Shown piece after piece: positions 10,535-20,862 of a stretch of DNA of 64,000 bases. The stretch's first letter is position 1; the number at the start of each line of letters is the position of its first letter. Source of the stretch: Euborellia annulipes (Eukaryota; Arthropoda; Insecta; Dermaptera; Anisolabididae); the NCBI GenBank assembly GCA_023213315.1, contig JAKCPI010015154.1, positions 1 to 64,000 on the forward strand, given 5' to 3'. A program made the position numbers and the translations under genes. The notes beneath the pieces are model-generated. The model had not been told where the DNA came from, ran no database searches, and was given only the letters and a program-made list of their open reading frames with translations.

Positions 10535-11070
10535 TTAGAATTCAAGATGTAAAATTTATAAACATGGGAAAATATTTATATTTTGTTACCATGGCAACCA
10601 TTTCTCATATCTTTTCTTTGGAGTACAAGAGTAAAGTGGTCTTCAGAATATTTCAATGCCAAAATGAGAATATATATTTTAAAGAGCATCTAAAAAATAA
10701 TTGATTTATGAATTTTAATCAAAATCGTTAGTTTGATCTAGAATTTTGAGAAAATCGAAAAAACCTGAAAAAATACATCAGTAAAGTACTGGTACTCTTT
10801 GGCCGATTTTGAACCAAATCTTATTTTCACTTCACAAGGTGGATGCCTAACTTAAATATAAAATTTCAACCTCCTAGCTCAATTCCTTCATGTTTAAAAT
10901 TGAACACACACCCACCCACCTACCCACAAACAGACAGACCATGTGGCAAAAACCACTTTTTTGGACTTAGGGGACCTCAAAATCTCGACATCGAATTTTT
11001 GACATTAAACCAATCCTTTCTCTCTCTATATACGGTATTAACATACTGTATATAGAGGTAAGAGAAAGTA

Positions 11071-11314
11071 AAAAAAAAAAAAATAGCGGGGCCGTGAGAT
11101 ATTTATTTGGATTCCAACGAGGCCGCGACTCAAAAAGTTTAACAAGCACTGAACTAAATTAAAGATCTAAAGGGATGGATTTTATTATTTAATATATTTA
11201 TGAGAACATCTCTTTGATTGAAGACAAAATATTTTGAAATTTTATTTTTTCTCAAAGGATTGAATTTTTTATAGATAAATATGCAGTTTTATAGTTAAAT
11301 AAAGTTTCGAATAA
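11071..11314. other. No gene seen
   Basis: AT-rich; only short chance frames. Confidence 0.4.
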
Positions 11315-11605
11315 AATTTTATAAAAGCATAAAAAGATGAAATCAATCAATTTGTCAATAATTTCAAATGATGGGAGAGCATCAATTTGCTTTTTCTAAT
11401 TCGATCGGTGCCCAGAGTGCAGCCAGGGAGCCGCGCTTCACTCTCGTCTAGGCTTTTCTTCACGCGCACATTCGCTTTTCAAAAAGTCGCTATATCCCTC
11501 TTATTTTTTGTTGGATTTGTGGAAAAATGCAAAACTGGTCTTTTCAATCAATTATCAAGCTATAGACATTTTTTTATTTAACTACGACCACATAAAATAG
11601 ATATA
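11315..11605 (+). repeat. Solo copy of the palindrome-arm family
   Basis: TTCGATCGGTGCCCAGAG, CAGCCAGGGAGCC and GCAAAACTGGTCTTTTCAAT match the right arm of the 13.2-17.4-kb palindrome (about 16510-16800), with many substitutions. The arm sequence is therefore a dispersed repeat. Confidence 0.65.
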
Positions 11606-11940
11606 TAAAAAATTTATTGTACACAAAAATATATTACGTTTTTTATATGATAAGAATATGATAAGAATATTTGACCACTGCTCCTCCCACCAATTCTCTT
11701 TCCTGCGCATGTCTTTTATCACATTCTCACATAATTCTCACATTTACATACGGGAAAAAAATCCCCAACCCCACCACTTTTCTTATTACATTTTTATATA
11801 TTAAGGGTTTTTCAATTTTCCCTTTGTATTTCAAACATTTTATTTTTAATTTTATTTTTATTTTTATTATATTTTTTTAAATTTTTTATTTTTTATTTTT
11901 TATTTTTAGAGATCTCACACGCGCATAATTTAACAAATAA
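11606..11940. other. No gene seen; 3' flank of the Penelope-like ORF
   Basis: T-rich, low complexity. On the minus strand it lies downstream of the GIY-YIG ORF and could contain its 3' UTR, but no terminal repeat is obvious. Confidence 0.35.
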
Positions 11941-11943
11941 GTT

Positions 11944-12624
11944 TTATCTAAAAAATGATACAAAATGTAGGCAGATCCCTTCCGTGTCAGTCTGAAGATT
12001 TACTGCCCTATCTCTATCCAGATATACTATATGACATTTCTCTAAAAATTCTCTTTTGTCCCTGTCTCGTTCGGATGTTAAAATCTTTACGTTATCAAAA
12101 TCCCAGGCATGATTGTTATTAAGTGCATGTTGTGACAATGCAGTTACTCCCACTCCTTTGAATACTGACCTCTTATGTTCTTCTGTTCGGATTTCTAACG
12201 TTCTTTTGGTTTGCCCTATATATAATTTTTGACAGTCTTTACATTCAATAGAATATACTACATTTTTATTTTTCATTTTTGGAGTAGGATCTTTATTATT
12301 ATAAAGAGGAAGGAGGTTGTTAAACGGTTTAAAAACTGCCTGGACGTTGATTTTGGCTAGTATGTTTTTCATTTTTTCAGAGGCCCAGCTTATATAGGGA
12401 AATGACATGTATATTTTGGCCTCTCTATCAGCCAAGTTCACACTGGGTGTTTGTGTATAGGGGATGTTCCTATTTTTAGCTCTAGCTTCATTTATTATTC
12501 TTTTAATGAAATATGGGGGATACGAGTTTTCTTTCCCTTTTTCTATTACCTTTGACAAATTATTTTCAATATATTCTTCATCGCTTAATTTGAAAATTCT
12601 ATCAACAAAGGTTTTTTTTGTGGT
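11944..12624 (-). CDS. Penelope-like element ORF, 3' part with GIY-YIG endonuclease
   Basis: The frame is open from an A-rich tract near 12624 to a stop at 11944, about 226 residues. It begins TFVDRIFKLSDEEYIE without a proper start, so the element is truncated at its 5' end and the reverse transcriptase is missing. The first half (YPPYFIKRIINEARAKNRN) resembles the linker after a Penelope-type RT. The second half is a GIY-YIG nuclease: VVYSIECKDCQKLYIGQT (the two motif halves plus a CxxC pair), then RTEEHKRSV, ALSQHALNNNHAWDFDNVKI, and a distal acidic stretch REFLEKCHIVYLDRD. The RxxEH, HALxxxHxxDW-like and distal E features are typical of Penelope endonucleases. The frame is intact over this length, so the insertion may be fairly young. 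A single GIY-YIG host gene is unlikely given the linker and context. Confidence 0.85.
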   Translation of the reverse strand, partial: TTKKTFVDRIFKLSDEEYIENNLSKVIEKGKENSYPPYFIKRIINEARAKNRNIPYTQTPSVNLADREAKIYMSFPYISWASEKMKNILAKINVQAVFKPFNNLLPLYNNKDPTPKMKNKNVVYSIECKDCQKLYIGQTKRTLEIRTEEHKRSVFKGVGVTALSQHALNNNHAWDFDNVKILTSERDRDKREFLEKCHIVYLDRDRAVNLQTDTEGICLHFVSFFR

Positions 12625-12659
12625 TTTTTTTTTTTTTTTTAAATTAAAAAAAGTTTAGG

Positions 12660-12990
12660 TTTTAATTCGTTCCCTTTTCTCATAGTTTTTTAAAAAAATG
12701 AAAATTAATACAACACCCTCCCACTTAATATTTTTTATTTAATAATGTTGAGGGATCTATCTCTTTTCTTTATATTAAAGAAAGATTAAGATGGATGGTG
12801 AATAATATATTATCATAAAAAATTTTTTTGAACAATGGCTGAAGCTATCCCGAGAGAGTTTTCTCAAATATATTTTAACCAATTGACAATCTCTCTCGTA
12901 AATTTCATGTAAGTAAATAACATATAACAACTAATTTTTCAAATTGTAAAAATGAAAAAATAAATATATTGTCTAAATTCACAGATATGC
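12660..12990. other. No gene seen; T-rich
   Basis: AT-rich spacer between the Penelope ORF and the hammerhead-like site on the opposite strand. Nothing codes. Confidence 0.4.
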
Positions 12991-12991
12991 A

Positions 12992-13033
12992 CTGAGGATG
13001 GCCCCTGTATAGGAGCCGAAATATTTGCAAATA
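12992..13033 (+). ncRNA. Hammerhead-ribozyme-like motif, strong stem II
   Basis: CUGAGGA, then GGCCCC-UGUAUA-GGAGCC (paired with one mismatch), then GAAA, then AUAUUUGCAAAUA, which self-pairs as a short stem III. Both core halves fit CUGANGA/GAAA exactly. The same GAAATATTTGCAAATAAA ending recurs at 24.9 and 25.1 kb. Confidence 0.6.
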
Positions 13034-13099
13034 AATTGGAGTCCTGAGAGAGAAAACTTTGCTGGTTTTTATTCTCCTTATCGTCCTTAATGTTATGGT

Positions 13100-13159
13100 T
13101 TTCGAATGCGGGGGGGGGGTGTTGTGCCCCGAGCGCGAGTTAAGCTCATTACGCCACTG
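13100..13159. repeat. One end of a TACGCCACTG-type repeat
   Basis: G-run, then GCGCGAGTTAAGCTCATTACGCCACTG. The same end is found at 17770-17842; no opposite end is found here. Confidence 0.5.
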
Positions 13160-13666
13160 ATTAAGAATCTACTTTTGTTATTTTTGTATCTCAATTATTT
13201 TTCGAGTTATACTCAAAAAACGATACAAAATTTGAGAAGGCTTAATATCATTAAACATAAAAGGTAGAAGATATTTAAGATATCGAATAAATTCTGTATT
13301 TAATGCAGATAACGAATCAATAAACACCAATTTTATATCTTTGTTAGTTTTTAGCAAATTTAGGAAAATTCAAGCAAACATAGATGTGACTCTCTCTTAT
13401 TAAATAGAGCAAACTAGTAATTGACATAAATGTGTAAGATTCAGGATTTAGTGCCGATTCTAATGCACTATTCACTATTTCTATATATTGAATAGTTTTT
13501 TTTATTTTGAAAAGAAAAAAATTCATCTGTCAAAATAAATTAAAATCGATTTTTTATTATTTTTAGGACATTCCTTGGCCAAAAATGGATTGTTTTAGTT
13601 AGAATATTTTATATTTTAATTTATTCAATCGATATCAAGCCCTAAATGTGTTTATTTAATTAAAAA

Positions 13667-13934
13667 GCCCTCGGGGCTTGGAGTAGTTGGTAAGCGCCTA
13701 CCTTCTATACCGAACGTCGCGGGTTCGGACCCCAGGCAGTCCGATGATTTTATATAAGGCATTTGGATACCAAATGACTTATATAAGAATGCCTGGACCC
13801 CAATATGTATAATAATAAATAACGGATATCGTTTAAAGTCTTAAATGGCCTAAGTTGCCGAAAAGACTGTGTGAATGTGTGTGTGATTGTGAGTGTGAAT
13901 GAGAAAAAGTGTGAATGTTAAAAAAAAAAAAAAA
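13667..13934 (+). mobile_element. Full-length SINE-A with target duplication
   Basis: It runs from GCCCTCGGGGCTTGGAGTAG (A box) through GCGGGTTCGGACCCCAGG (B box), a TTTGGATACCAAATG body, AAATGGCCTAAGTTGCCGAA, a GTGTGAATG-rich tail and an A-run. TTAATTAAAAA flanks it at 13656-13666 and 13935-13945. The right arm of the palindrome supplies the empty site. Best reference copy of this family here. Confidence 0.88.
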
Positions 13935-14360
13935 TTAATTAAAAAACAATAAATTAAAAAATATTGGCGGGAGTTGACATTCGAAGTCGTGAGTGTCATC
14001 AACAAACCCTCATTTTATGTGGGCGTAGCTAAATAGAAAAATTCCTATGGCTTTATAATTGATTCAAGAGACCAGTTTTGCATTTTGCCTCAAATCCGTG
14101 AATGAATAAGAGAGATTTAGCGATTTTTTGAAAAGCGATCTCGCGCGAGACGAAAGGCTTAGACAAGAGTTACGCAAGTCTCCCTGGCTGGGCTCTGGGC
14201 GCCGATCGAATTGGAAAAAAAATTTGATGCTCTTCCATTAGTTGAAATAATTGTCAAATTGATTGATTTCTTCTGTTTATACTCAAATTTTATAAAATGT
14301 AATTCTAAAAATGGCTATAAAATCTTATAATGTTGCTAAATTAAGGGATCTTAAAATTTT

Positions 14361-14697
14361 TACTTTCCCTTACCTCTATATACATGTACTTTTTCAGTTT
14401 TTTTCGATTTTCACAAAATTTGCTCAAACGATTTTGATTAAAATTCAAAAATCATTTATTTTTTAGATGCTCTTTAAAATGTATATTTTCATTTTGCCCT
14501 CAGAATTGTTTGAAGCAGACTTTACTCTTGTACTTCATTGGAAAGTTAGGAGAAATGGTTGCTATGGTAACAAAATATAAATATTTTTCCATACTTATAA
14601 ATTTTACATCTTGAAAATCGAATGTGCCGTACCGTCGGAAACTAAATACATGTCGACAAAAAAAAAATCTGCTGGGCTTGTCACACCAAATTTTGTA
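14361..14697 (+). mobile_element. Internally deleted ~690-bp family member
   Basis: The first ~30 nt (TACTTTCCCTTACC) join directly to TGTACTTTTTCAGTTTTTTT; about 310 nt are missing. The end is TCTGCTGGGCTTGTCACACC. AAATTTT flanks both sides (14354-14360, 14698-14704). The empty site, GATCTTAGAAATTTTTTTAT on the minus strand, is in the right palindrome arm near 16435-16460. Confidence 0.8.
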
Positions 14698-15404
14698 TAC
14701 ATGTTGTGGGTTGTTTATAAACAACGAGCTAGTAAAATAAAATTAACAAGTCTCAAAAATTGAAAGCTGAATTTTACGTAAAAAGAGGACATAAAATTTC
14801 ATCCAATTCTGATATGATATGAAATTTTTTTTTTTTTTAGAGCGAGTCCTTTGAGAAAAATTGACTCTGCGTGGACCCCGAGCACATTCGTCGAGGGGTG
14901 TAAACCTTTAGAGCGCTAATTTAACGAAATTATTAGAGCTAGAAGGCTAGAAATTTTATATACACGTAGGCAAAAATTCAGAGAATATAGATCAATGATC
15001 CTTTTTGCTCTCATCTGATTGGCTAATCGGATGGTGAGATATAATGAAAAAATAAATGTTTAAATATTAAATTTTAGCTTCATCTAAGTAATCTCTAGGA
15101 AATTCTAAACTCATTACAAAAAATCCGATGCAAATTGAGGAAGCGGTTTGCGAATTAGAGACATTTGAAGATTCAATGTTTTATTTCTTTTCTCTGTTAA
15201 TTATTCCGACCTCTTAATTCGAGCAAAGGAGGGGAGGGCGGAGCCTGTCTGCTGCCTCCCCCACCCCTCCTCCCTGATTATTGCTCTTGACCAAGGCGCG
15301 CCCTCCCCTTTTTTCTAAGAAAATAAAATAATAAAAAATTAAAATTATATCTTCGGACAGATTAAAAAGAATTTTAAAGACTCGTAAAAAAAAAAAAAAA
15401 AAAT

Positions 15405-15463
15405 GGTACGATGGTCACACAAATTTCTCTTAACTTTTGCTCTGCTTGTTACACCAGATTTTT
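15405..15463 (-). repeat. Solo terminal hairpin of the ~690-bp family
   Basis: GGTCACACAAATTTCTCTTA and GCTTGTTACACCAGATTTTT are decayed hairpin arms without the rest of the element. Confidence 0.55.
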
Positions 15464-15718
15464 TTTTATTTTTTTTAAACACTCACATTCACACTCACAC
15501 TATCATTCACACAGTATTTTCGGCAAATTAGGCCATTTAAGACTTTGACGATAATCGTTAATTATTAATATATCTATTGGGGGTCGGGCATTTCTATTTA
15601 AGCCATTTGGTGGTATCCAAGTGGCGTTAAATAAAATCATCGGGCTGCCTGACGTCCGAACCCGCGACGTTCGGTATAGAAGGGAGGCACGCTACCAACT
15701 AGACCAAGCCCGTAGGGT
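15464..15718 (-). mobile_element. SINE-A, near full length
   Basis: Minus-strand order is CGGGCTTGGTCTAGTTGGTA, GCGGGTTCGGACGTCAGGCA, CGATGATTTTATTTAACGCC, GGCCTAATTTGCCGAAAATA and a GTGTGAATG tail ending in an A-run (T-run on plus). Confidence 0.85.
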
Positions 15719-15834
15719 TTGTGTTGAGATCTATGGTCGAGATATATTTCAAGATGTTAACTTTATTGAAATATACAATGAATGAAAAGGATAAGGAAAA
15801 AGACGCAATCCCCTTATTTAAGACATTTGGTTTC

Positions 15835-15945
15835 CCTATCTTTCCTATGAAGTACAAGAGTAAAGTGTGCTTCAAACAATTCTGAGAGCAAAATGAGAAT
15901 ATACATTTTAAAGAGCATGTAAAAAATAATTGATTTATGAATTTG
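15835..15945 (-). repeat. ~690-bp family fragment
   Basis: CCTATGAAGTACAAGAGTAA to AAAGAGCATGTAAAAAATAA matches the middle of the family. It abuts a scrap of SINE-A (TTATTTAAGACATTTGG). Confidence 0.65.
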
Positions 15946-15956
15946 GAATCTAAAGT

Positions 15957-16103
15957 GTTTTAAACTTTCAAATTATAATTTTACCGCAGCGCGGTAAAAT
16001 AGAATGATAGGAAAAAAATAAATGGTGAAATCTTTAGCTGAAGAACCATTCTTTCCGTATATTCATCATAATTATACCTCTTAAGACAGTGGAGATATTC
16101 AAG
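15957..16103 (+). repeat. Repeat shared with 41163-41312
   Basis: AATTTTACCGCAGCGCGGTAAAAT is a perfect palindrome, followed by GGTGAAATCTTTAGCTGAA and CCATAATTATACCTCTTAAG-like blocks present in both copies. No coding content. Confidence 0.65.
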
Positions 16104-17368
16104 TCAAAAGGATCATTGATTTATATTCTCTGAATTTTTGCCTACGTGTATATAACATTTCTAGCCTTCTAGCTCCAATGGTTTCGTTAAATTAGCGCTC
16201 TAAAGGTTTAGACCCGCTCAACGAATGTGCTCGGGGTCCATGCAGAGCCAATTTTTCTCAAGGGTCTCGCTCTAAAAAAAAAAAAGATTTCATTTGATAT
16301 CATATCAGAATTGGATGAAATTTTATGTCCTCTTGAGACAATATTCTAGTCCTTGCTTTTATCAATTCAGCTTTCAATTTTTGAGGCTTGTTAATTTTAT
16401 TTTACCAAATCGTTGTTTATACACAACCCACAACATGTATAAAAAAATTTCTAAGATCCCTTAATTTAGCAACATTATAAGATTTTATAGCCATTTTTAG
16501 AATTACATTTTATAAAATTTGAGTATAAACAGATGAAATCAATCAATTTGACAATTATTTCAACTAATGGAAGAGCATCAAATTTTTTTTCCAATTCGAT
16601 CGGCGCCCAGAGACCAGCCAGGGAGACTTGCGTAACTCTTGTCTAAGCCTTTTGTCTCGCGCGAGATCGCTTTTCAAAAAATCGCTAAATCTCTCTTATT
16701 CATTCACGGATTTGAGGCAAAATGCAAAACTGGTCTCTTGAATCAATTATAAAGCCATAGGAATTTTTTTATTTAGTTAGGCTCACATAAAATGAGGGTT
16801 TATTGATGACACTCACGACTTCTAACGTCAACTCCCGCCAATATTTTCTAATTTATTGTTTTTTAATTAAATAAACACATTTAGGGCTTGATGTCGATTG
16901 AATAAATTAAAATATAAAATATTCTAACTAAAACAATCCCTTTTCGGCCAAGGAATGTCCTAAAAATAATAAAAAATCGATTTTAATTTATTTTGACAGA
17001 TGAATTTTTTTATTTTCAAAATAATAAAAAAACTATTCAATATATATAAATAGTGAATAGTGCATTAGAATCAGCACTAAATCCTGAATCTTACACATTT
17101 ATGTCAATTACTAGTTTGCTCTATTTTATAAGAGAGAGTCACATCTATGTTTGCTTGAATTTTCGTAAATCTCCTAAAAACTAAAAAATATATAAAATTG
17201 GTGTTTATTGATTCGTTATCTGCATTAAATACAAAATTTATACGATATCTTAAATATCTTCTACCTTTTATGTTTAATGATATTAAGCCTTCTCAAATTT
17301 TGTATCGTTTTTTGAGTATAACTCGAAAAATAATTGAGATACAAAAATAACAAAAGTAGATTCTTAAT
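16104..17368. repeat. Right arm of the 4.2-kb palindrome
   Basis: Uninterrupted reverse complement of 13160-15008. A 42-residue frame around NSALESALNPESYTFMSITS is open in both arms (13344-13526 minus, ~17050-17184 plus), which could be chance given the shared origin. Confidence 0.85.
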
Positions 17369-17569
17369 CCTCATCAAATCCCCCATATTTTCCCCGTATC
17401 ATATGTTTAAGAAGTGGTTAAATTAAAAATCTTATATTTTTAGATTTTGTATCAATTAATCGAAAACTATTAGAGATATTAAAATTTCGTCTGCAAATTC
17501 TTATTCTAGGTGAAATTTTATCCAGAAACGATGTATTGCCTTTGTGTTTAATAGATAGATAGTAGCTAG

Positions 17570-17842
17570 GGGCGTAGCGAGAGGGGAGTGGGGCAAGGGA
17601 GTCATCATGCCCCGGGTGCTACTCACAAATAGGCCCCAAATGGTCCGCAAAACCAAAAATTGTTGGATAATTTTTATTTTAATTATAATTGATTTCTGGA
17701 AAATATATTTTAAATTTAGTAACAGTGTAATATAATAATTATGTATATTTTACATATAATATTTTATGGTTTTCGAATGGGGGGGGGGGCGCTAAAAAGG
17801 TATTGTCCCCCGGGCGCGAGTTAAGCTCACTACGCCACTGGC
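17570..17842. repeat. TACGCCACTG-type MITE-like repeat
   Basis: Left end CTAGGGGCGTAGCGAG and right end CTCACTACGCCACTG are roughly inverted; a G-run lies inside the right end. No matching 8-bp duplication is visible, so boundaries are uncertain. Confidence 0.5.
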
Positions 17843-17921
17843 TATATACTCGTATTTCATTTTAAAATCTCGAATAAAATTTTTGTAAAACATATTTGTA
17901 AAGAAAATTCAATTAGCAATT

Positions 17922-18000
17922 TCGTTTTAGGGCCCCCTAGATCTCTGGGCCCTGTGCGGGTGCACCTGTTGCACCTGCCTAGTTACTGCCCTGAATTAAA
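17922..18000 (-). repeat. End of a CAGGGCAGTAACTAGGCAG-type repeat
   Basis: Minus strand begins CAGGGCAGTAACTAGGCAGG, then GTGCACCCGCACAGGGCCC. It looks like a hAT-style terminus lying directly downstream of the candidate exon at 18008-18210. Confidence 0.4.
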
Positions 18001-18007
18001 CAAAAAT

Positions 18008-18210
18008 TTAATTAAATTTTTCCAAAACATTCTCTTTGTGTTTAATCAGATCCGCAAGTTCAGAAATACCTGAATGCATTTGAGAAATCGCCAGCAAAAT
18101 ACAGAAGAAACTCAATGGCAAGGAAGAACGAGACGAAGGGCCGATTCCAAACAGATAGAATTTCCTCCAAAATGTTTCAAGTGACTCCAATAAGAACTTA
18201 TATATCTCTG
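18008..18210 (-). CDS. Candidate exon of a hydrophobic, possibly chemoreceptor-like protein
   Basis: A minus-strand frame follows a good acceptor (TTATTTGTTTGTCAG at 18211-18225) and reads EIYKFLLESLETFWRKFYLF, GIGPSSRSSLPLSFFCILLA, ISQMHSGISELADLIKHKEN, VLEKFN then stop. The central LPLSFFCILLAISQ is a likely membrane segment, preceded by a basic/aromatic stretch ending GIGP. That order recalls the N-terminus of insect odorant receptors, but no diagnostic motif is present. An internal donor (CATTCAG/GTATTT, about 18078) would shorten the exon. The stop lies next to a transposon end, so the gene may be truncated. Composition is more even than the flanks. Family assignment is speculative; coding status moderately likely. 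Confidence 0.3.
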
Positions 18211-18379
18211 CTGACAAACAAATAATATAATAATAAAATAAAATCAGAAGCACGCGATATTCGATATTGAGGCTGAGATTACTTTTCAGGGAAAATATTT
18301 TTTTTTCTAAAAGATTGCTTGTTAGAAAGATTGAGAGAGATAAAGAGACATACAATCTCTCCAAGATTCTCAAATTTTC

Positions 18380-18450
18380 CGTCTTCGGCGGGCTTTTCGC
18401 CTATCCAGGAGTCTACGCCCCCTGGACTCCCTTGTTCGCCTCCAGCGGGC
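18380..18450. repeat. GC-rich hairpin-forming block
   Basis: CTTCGGCGGGC, then CCAGGAGTCTACGCCCCCTGG, then a GCCTCCAGCGGGC stretch. The layout is a degraded version of the palindrome cluster at 23473-23539. Confidence 0.5.
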
Positions 18451-18529
18451 AAGTTTATTGCCAATTTGGGATTTTCTTGTTGCGATGCAAGTGTTAAGAT
18501 GTTAAGGAAGGATCTTGAGTTCATATTTC

Positions 18530-18635
18530 CCATACTTATAAATTTTACATCTTGAATTTCAAATGTACCCTACTGTCGGAGCCTAAATATATGTCGACAC
18601 AAAAAATCTGGTGGGACCAGTCACACCAGATTTTT
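18530..18635 (+). repeat. ~690-bp family, hairpin-end fragment
   Basis: CTTATAAATTTTACATCTTG, then TACTGTCGGAGCCTAAATAT and a collapsed hairpin AAAAAATCTGGTGGGACCAG/TCACACCAGATTTTT. Confidence 0.7.
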
Positions 18636-18791
18636 GGATTTCCTTCTCACTATAAATTAAATTAAATTATTTTTATTATAAATTTTCCCTCTCAAATACT
18701 CCTTTGGTTATCACATTTAATTACTTTTTTAACAATGCTTACAGGTGCATTAGTGTGTGGGAGAGAATGGCTATGTGTGTGTGTGTGTGCG

Positions 18792-19151
18792 CAGTGGCGT
18801 ACCGAGGGGGGGGGGGCGAGGGGCGGTCCGCCCCAGGCCCCAAGCCGGCATAGGCCCGCATATATTTTTAAAACAAAAAATTTAATGAAAATTTCCCTTT
18901 GAGAGGCCCCGGGGCCCTCAGGGCTCAAGTAAAAACGGAAAAATATAGTTAAAAAAAAACAACAAAATTTAATGAAAATTTCCCTTTGAGAGGCCCCGGG
19001 GCCCTTGGGGTTCAGGGATATACGGTATTTTAAAAATATTTTTGTGTATGGAGGTGAAGGAATTTAAAGATGAGCACCCCCCCAAAAAAAAAATTCAATA
19101 TAGGGCCCACTCTTCTAATGCCGCCCCAGGCCCCCAACTGCCTCGGTACGC

Positions 19152-19152
<1 letters not shown>
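18792..19152. mobile_element. CAGTGGCGTACCGAGG-type MITE
   Basis: Left end CAGTGGCGTACCGAGG, right end CCTCGGTACGCC, inverted. AGGCCCCGGGGCCCT occurs twice inside. The last bases of the right end run into a CT microsatellite, so the target duplication is lost. Confidence 0.6.

Positions 19153-19208
<56 letters not shown>
19152..19208. repeat. (CT)n(GT)n microsatellite
   Basis: About nine CT units followed by about nineteen GT units. The open frames running through it are composition artefacts. Confidence 0.95.
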
Positions 19209-19210
<2 letters not shown>

Positions 19211-20220
19211 GCGCTGGTAGCGCTCTCTAGACAGCGACTGTTCAATTGCTCAATTCGCGGCGGTACGATCCCGCTTGTTTATTTGTCACTCGGATCCGTA
19301 TTCCTTTTAACTTTTCGTTGTTATTTAAATAGTATTTATTTATTTGTGTTATTCATTTAGTTATATAATAATTTGTTATAGTTTTATTTTTATGTGTGTG
19401 TTGTGAATTCAAAGTGATTTTCCTGCATTTGACCACCTGGGCCTGTCTGGCTGCCACTTCAACTTTTAAAGGTAGAATTTATTTAATTCCTTTGAAAAAT
19501 ATTTAATTATTTTCACTTGTTTTTACGTATATAATATATATAATAATATACTTTTAATGTTAAATGTGACGAAAAAATGATAAGTGAGGTTAAGTAGCCT
19601 ATTAAAAAAAATTATTAATTTTTTAAACATTTATTCTAAAAATGATTCGATTATCAAACATTAATAATTATTTACATATCTATTACACTATCAATTAAAA
19701 AATTAATGCTTAAGTGCTCAAACTCGGTTTAATTAAACAAATTTGCAAGTGTTTTGTGTGTCATTTTTTCATCTGCCAAAATATATGTGTATTTGATTCA
19801 GCATAAAATTGAGGGTTTTTTCGTTAATTTTTGATTAGGTTTCTATTCCAGTTAGTAAATAATTAAGATAAAATCTCTTAAGAAATTGTTTTATTCCTAT
19901 TTTGCTCGGTCGGTACATGGCCTGCTATTATAATCTCTTTATGATTGGATTTTATAGATATACTTGTCAACCTATTCTATTAATATTCCTGGAGCCATCA
20001 AATAAATAAAAACTTTCAATCACTTGTTCATTCCATTTATTGAATGAAAATTAGTTTATTTTTCTTTCATTTATTAGACTATTTAAACACCTACCTATCT
20101 ATCTACTAAAGAAATATAACTATAGAAATATTTATTTACTTAAATATTATAAATATTACTATTTCCAAGAGTGTTTATTTTTATAAACACATCAACTATC
20201 TTTGCTTTTTTACATGTGAG
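19209..20220. other. No gene recognised
   Basis: 19209-19465 is GC-richer (GCGGCGGTACGATCCCGC; CCTGGGCCTGTCTGGCTGCC) and ends TTTTAAAG/GTAGAA, which could be a splice donor; it may be an untranslated exon or the 5' end of a retroelement. 19470-20220 is plain AT-rich DNA. Confidence 0.35.
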
Positions 20221-20611
20221 CAGAGTTGGGTTTTATACACGATTTTGCAGTTTTATACAAAAATTGCGGATAAAACGTGTATAAAACGTATAAAATATAT
20301 TAAACGTATAAAATGTATAAAACTTGGATGCGCATGCGCAAACCCGACGAGAAAGGAAATTCAAATAAAATTTCATTTTTCAATTATTAACATTTTGATT
20401 ATATTATTCACTAAATAAAAAGCAAACAACATCGTCAATGCTTTAGAACATTATAAAATATGAAAAGCTTTTAAGCTGTTTTTTCAGGGAGAGGGGGTTG
20501 GTTTTTTACAGTTTTATACCTTTTATACATCGGCCTAGTTTTATCCGCGATAGTTTTATACATGTATAAAACCGTGTATTATACTCGGCGGGATAAAACT
20601 TGCCAACTCTG
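20221..20611. mobile_element. hAT MITE with perfect 8-bp duplication
   Basis: Ends CAGAGTTGGG and GCCAACTCTG with CATGTGAG on both sides (20213-20220, 20612-20619). Subterminal GTATAAAAC/GTTTTATAC words occur many times on both strands at both ends, a pattern expected of transposase binding sites. TGCGCATGCGCA is central to the left half. No ORF. Confidence 0.88.
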
Positions 20612-20862
20612 CATGTGAGAGAGATAGTCCCTTAAATCATCTGCTTTCTGGCCAAGGTCAAGCGGTTAGGGAGTCAAACAATAGAGTCGGCGTCACCTTT
20701 TCTCAGAATCAATTAAAAGGGAATAAAAATATTAAATTCTCCGAATTGAGAAAATCAACTTAATATTAAAAATAACATTTTTTTTTCAAATAAAATAAAT
20801 TCCACCTTTTTTCCCCACACTTAAATTTCATATTTTTTAATTTTAATTATGGTAAACTAATA

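Larger units (their letters stand above)
9461..11070 (-). mobile_element. ~690-bp terminal-hairpin element split by a Harbinger insertion
   Basis: 9461-9539 holds the hairpin end through TTTCCGCCGATATA; 10538-11070 continues GAATTCAAGATGTAAAATTT down to the opposite end GGTAAGAGAAAGTA. The pieces join exactly once the 995-bp insert and one TTA are removed. Confidence 0.85.
13160..15008. repeat. Left arm of a 4.2-kb palindrome
   Basis: After removing a SINE (13667-13934 plus duplication) and a deleted ~690-family copy (14361-14697), about 1.24 kb is the reverse complement of 16104-17368. Shared landmarks include CTCAATTATTTTTCGAGTTA, CTTGGCCAAAAATGG, GCGATCTCGCGCGAGAC and GACCCCGAGCACATTCGTCG. 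Both insertions are absent from the right arm, so they postdate arm formation. Confidence 0.85.
15009..16103. other. Centre of the palindrome: nested repeats, no gene
   Basis: Non-inverted spacer. It holds a GC-richer patch (15225-15310), an 18-A run, the items listed separately at 15405-15945, and a repeat (15957-16103) shared with 41163-41312. Confidence 0.6.

Noticed and set aside
13667..13760. Functional tRNA gene
   Set aside because: A and B boxes are present, but the cloverleaf is imperfect and the sequence continues into a SINE body with an A-tail and target duplication.
18267..18555. Plus- and minus-strand frames of 76-84 residues
   Set aside because: Composition-driven by the GC hairpin block at 18380-18450; frames on both strands are equally open.
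19030..19360. Frames encoding SLSLCVCVCV and HTHTHT repeats
   Set aside because: Translations of the (CT)n(GT)n microsatellite.
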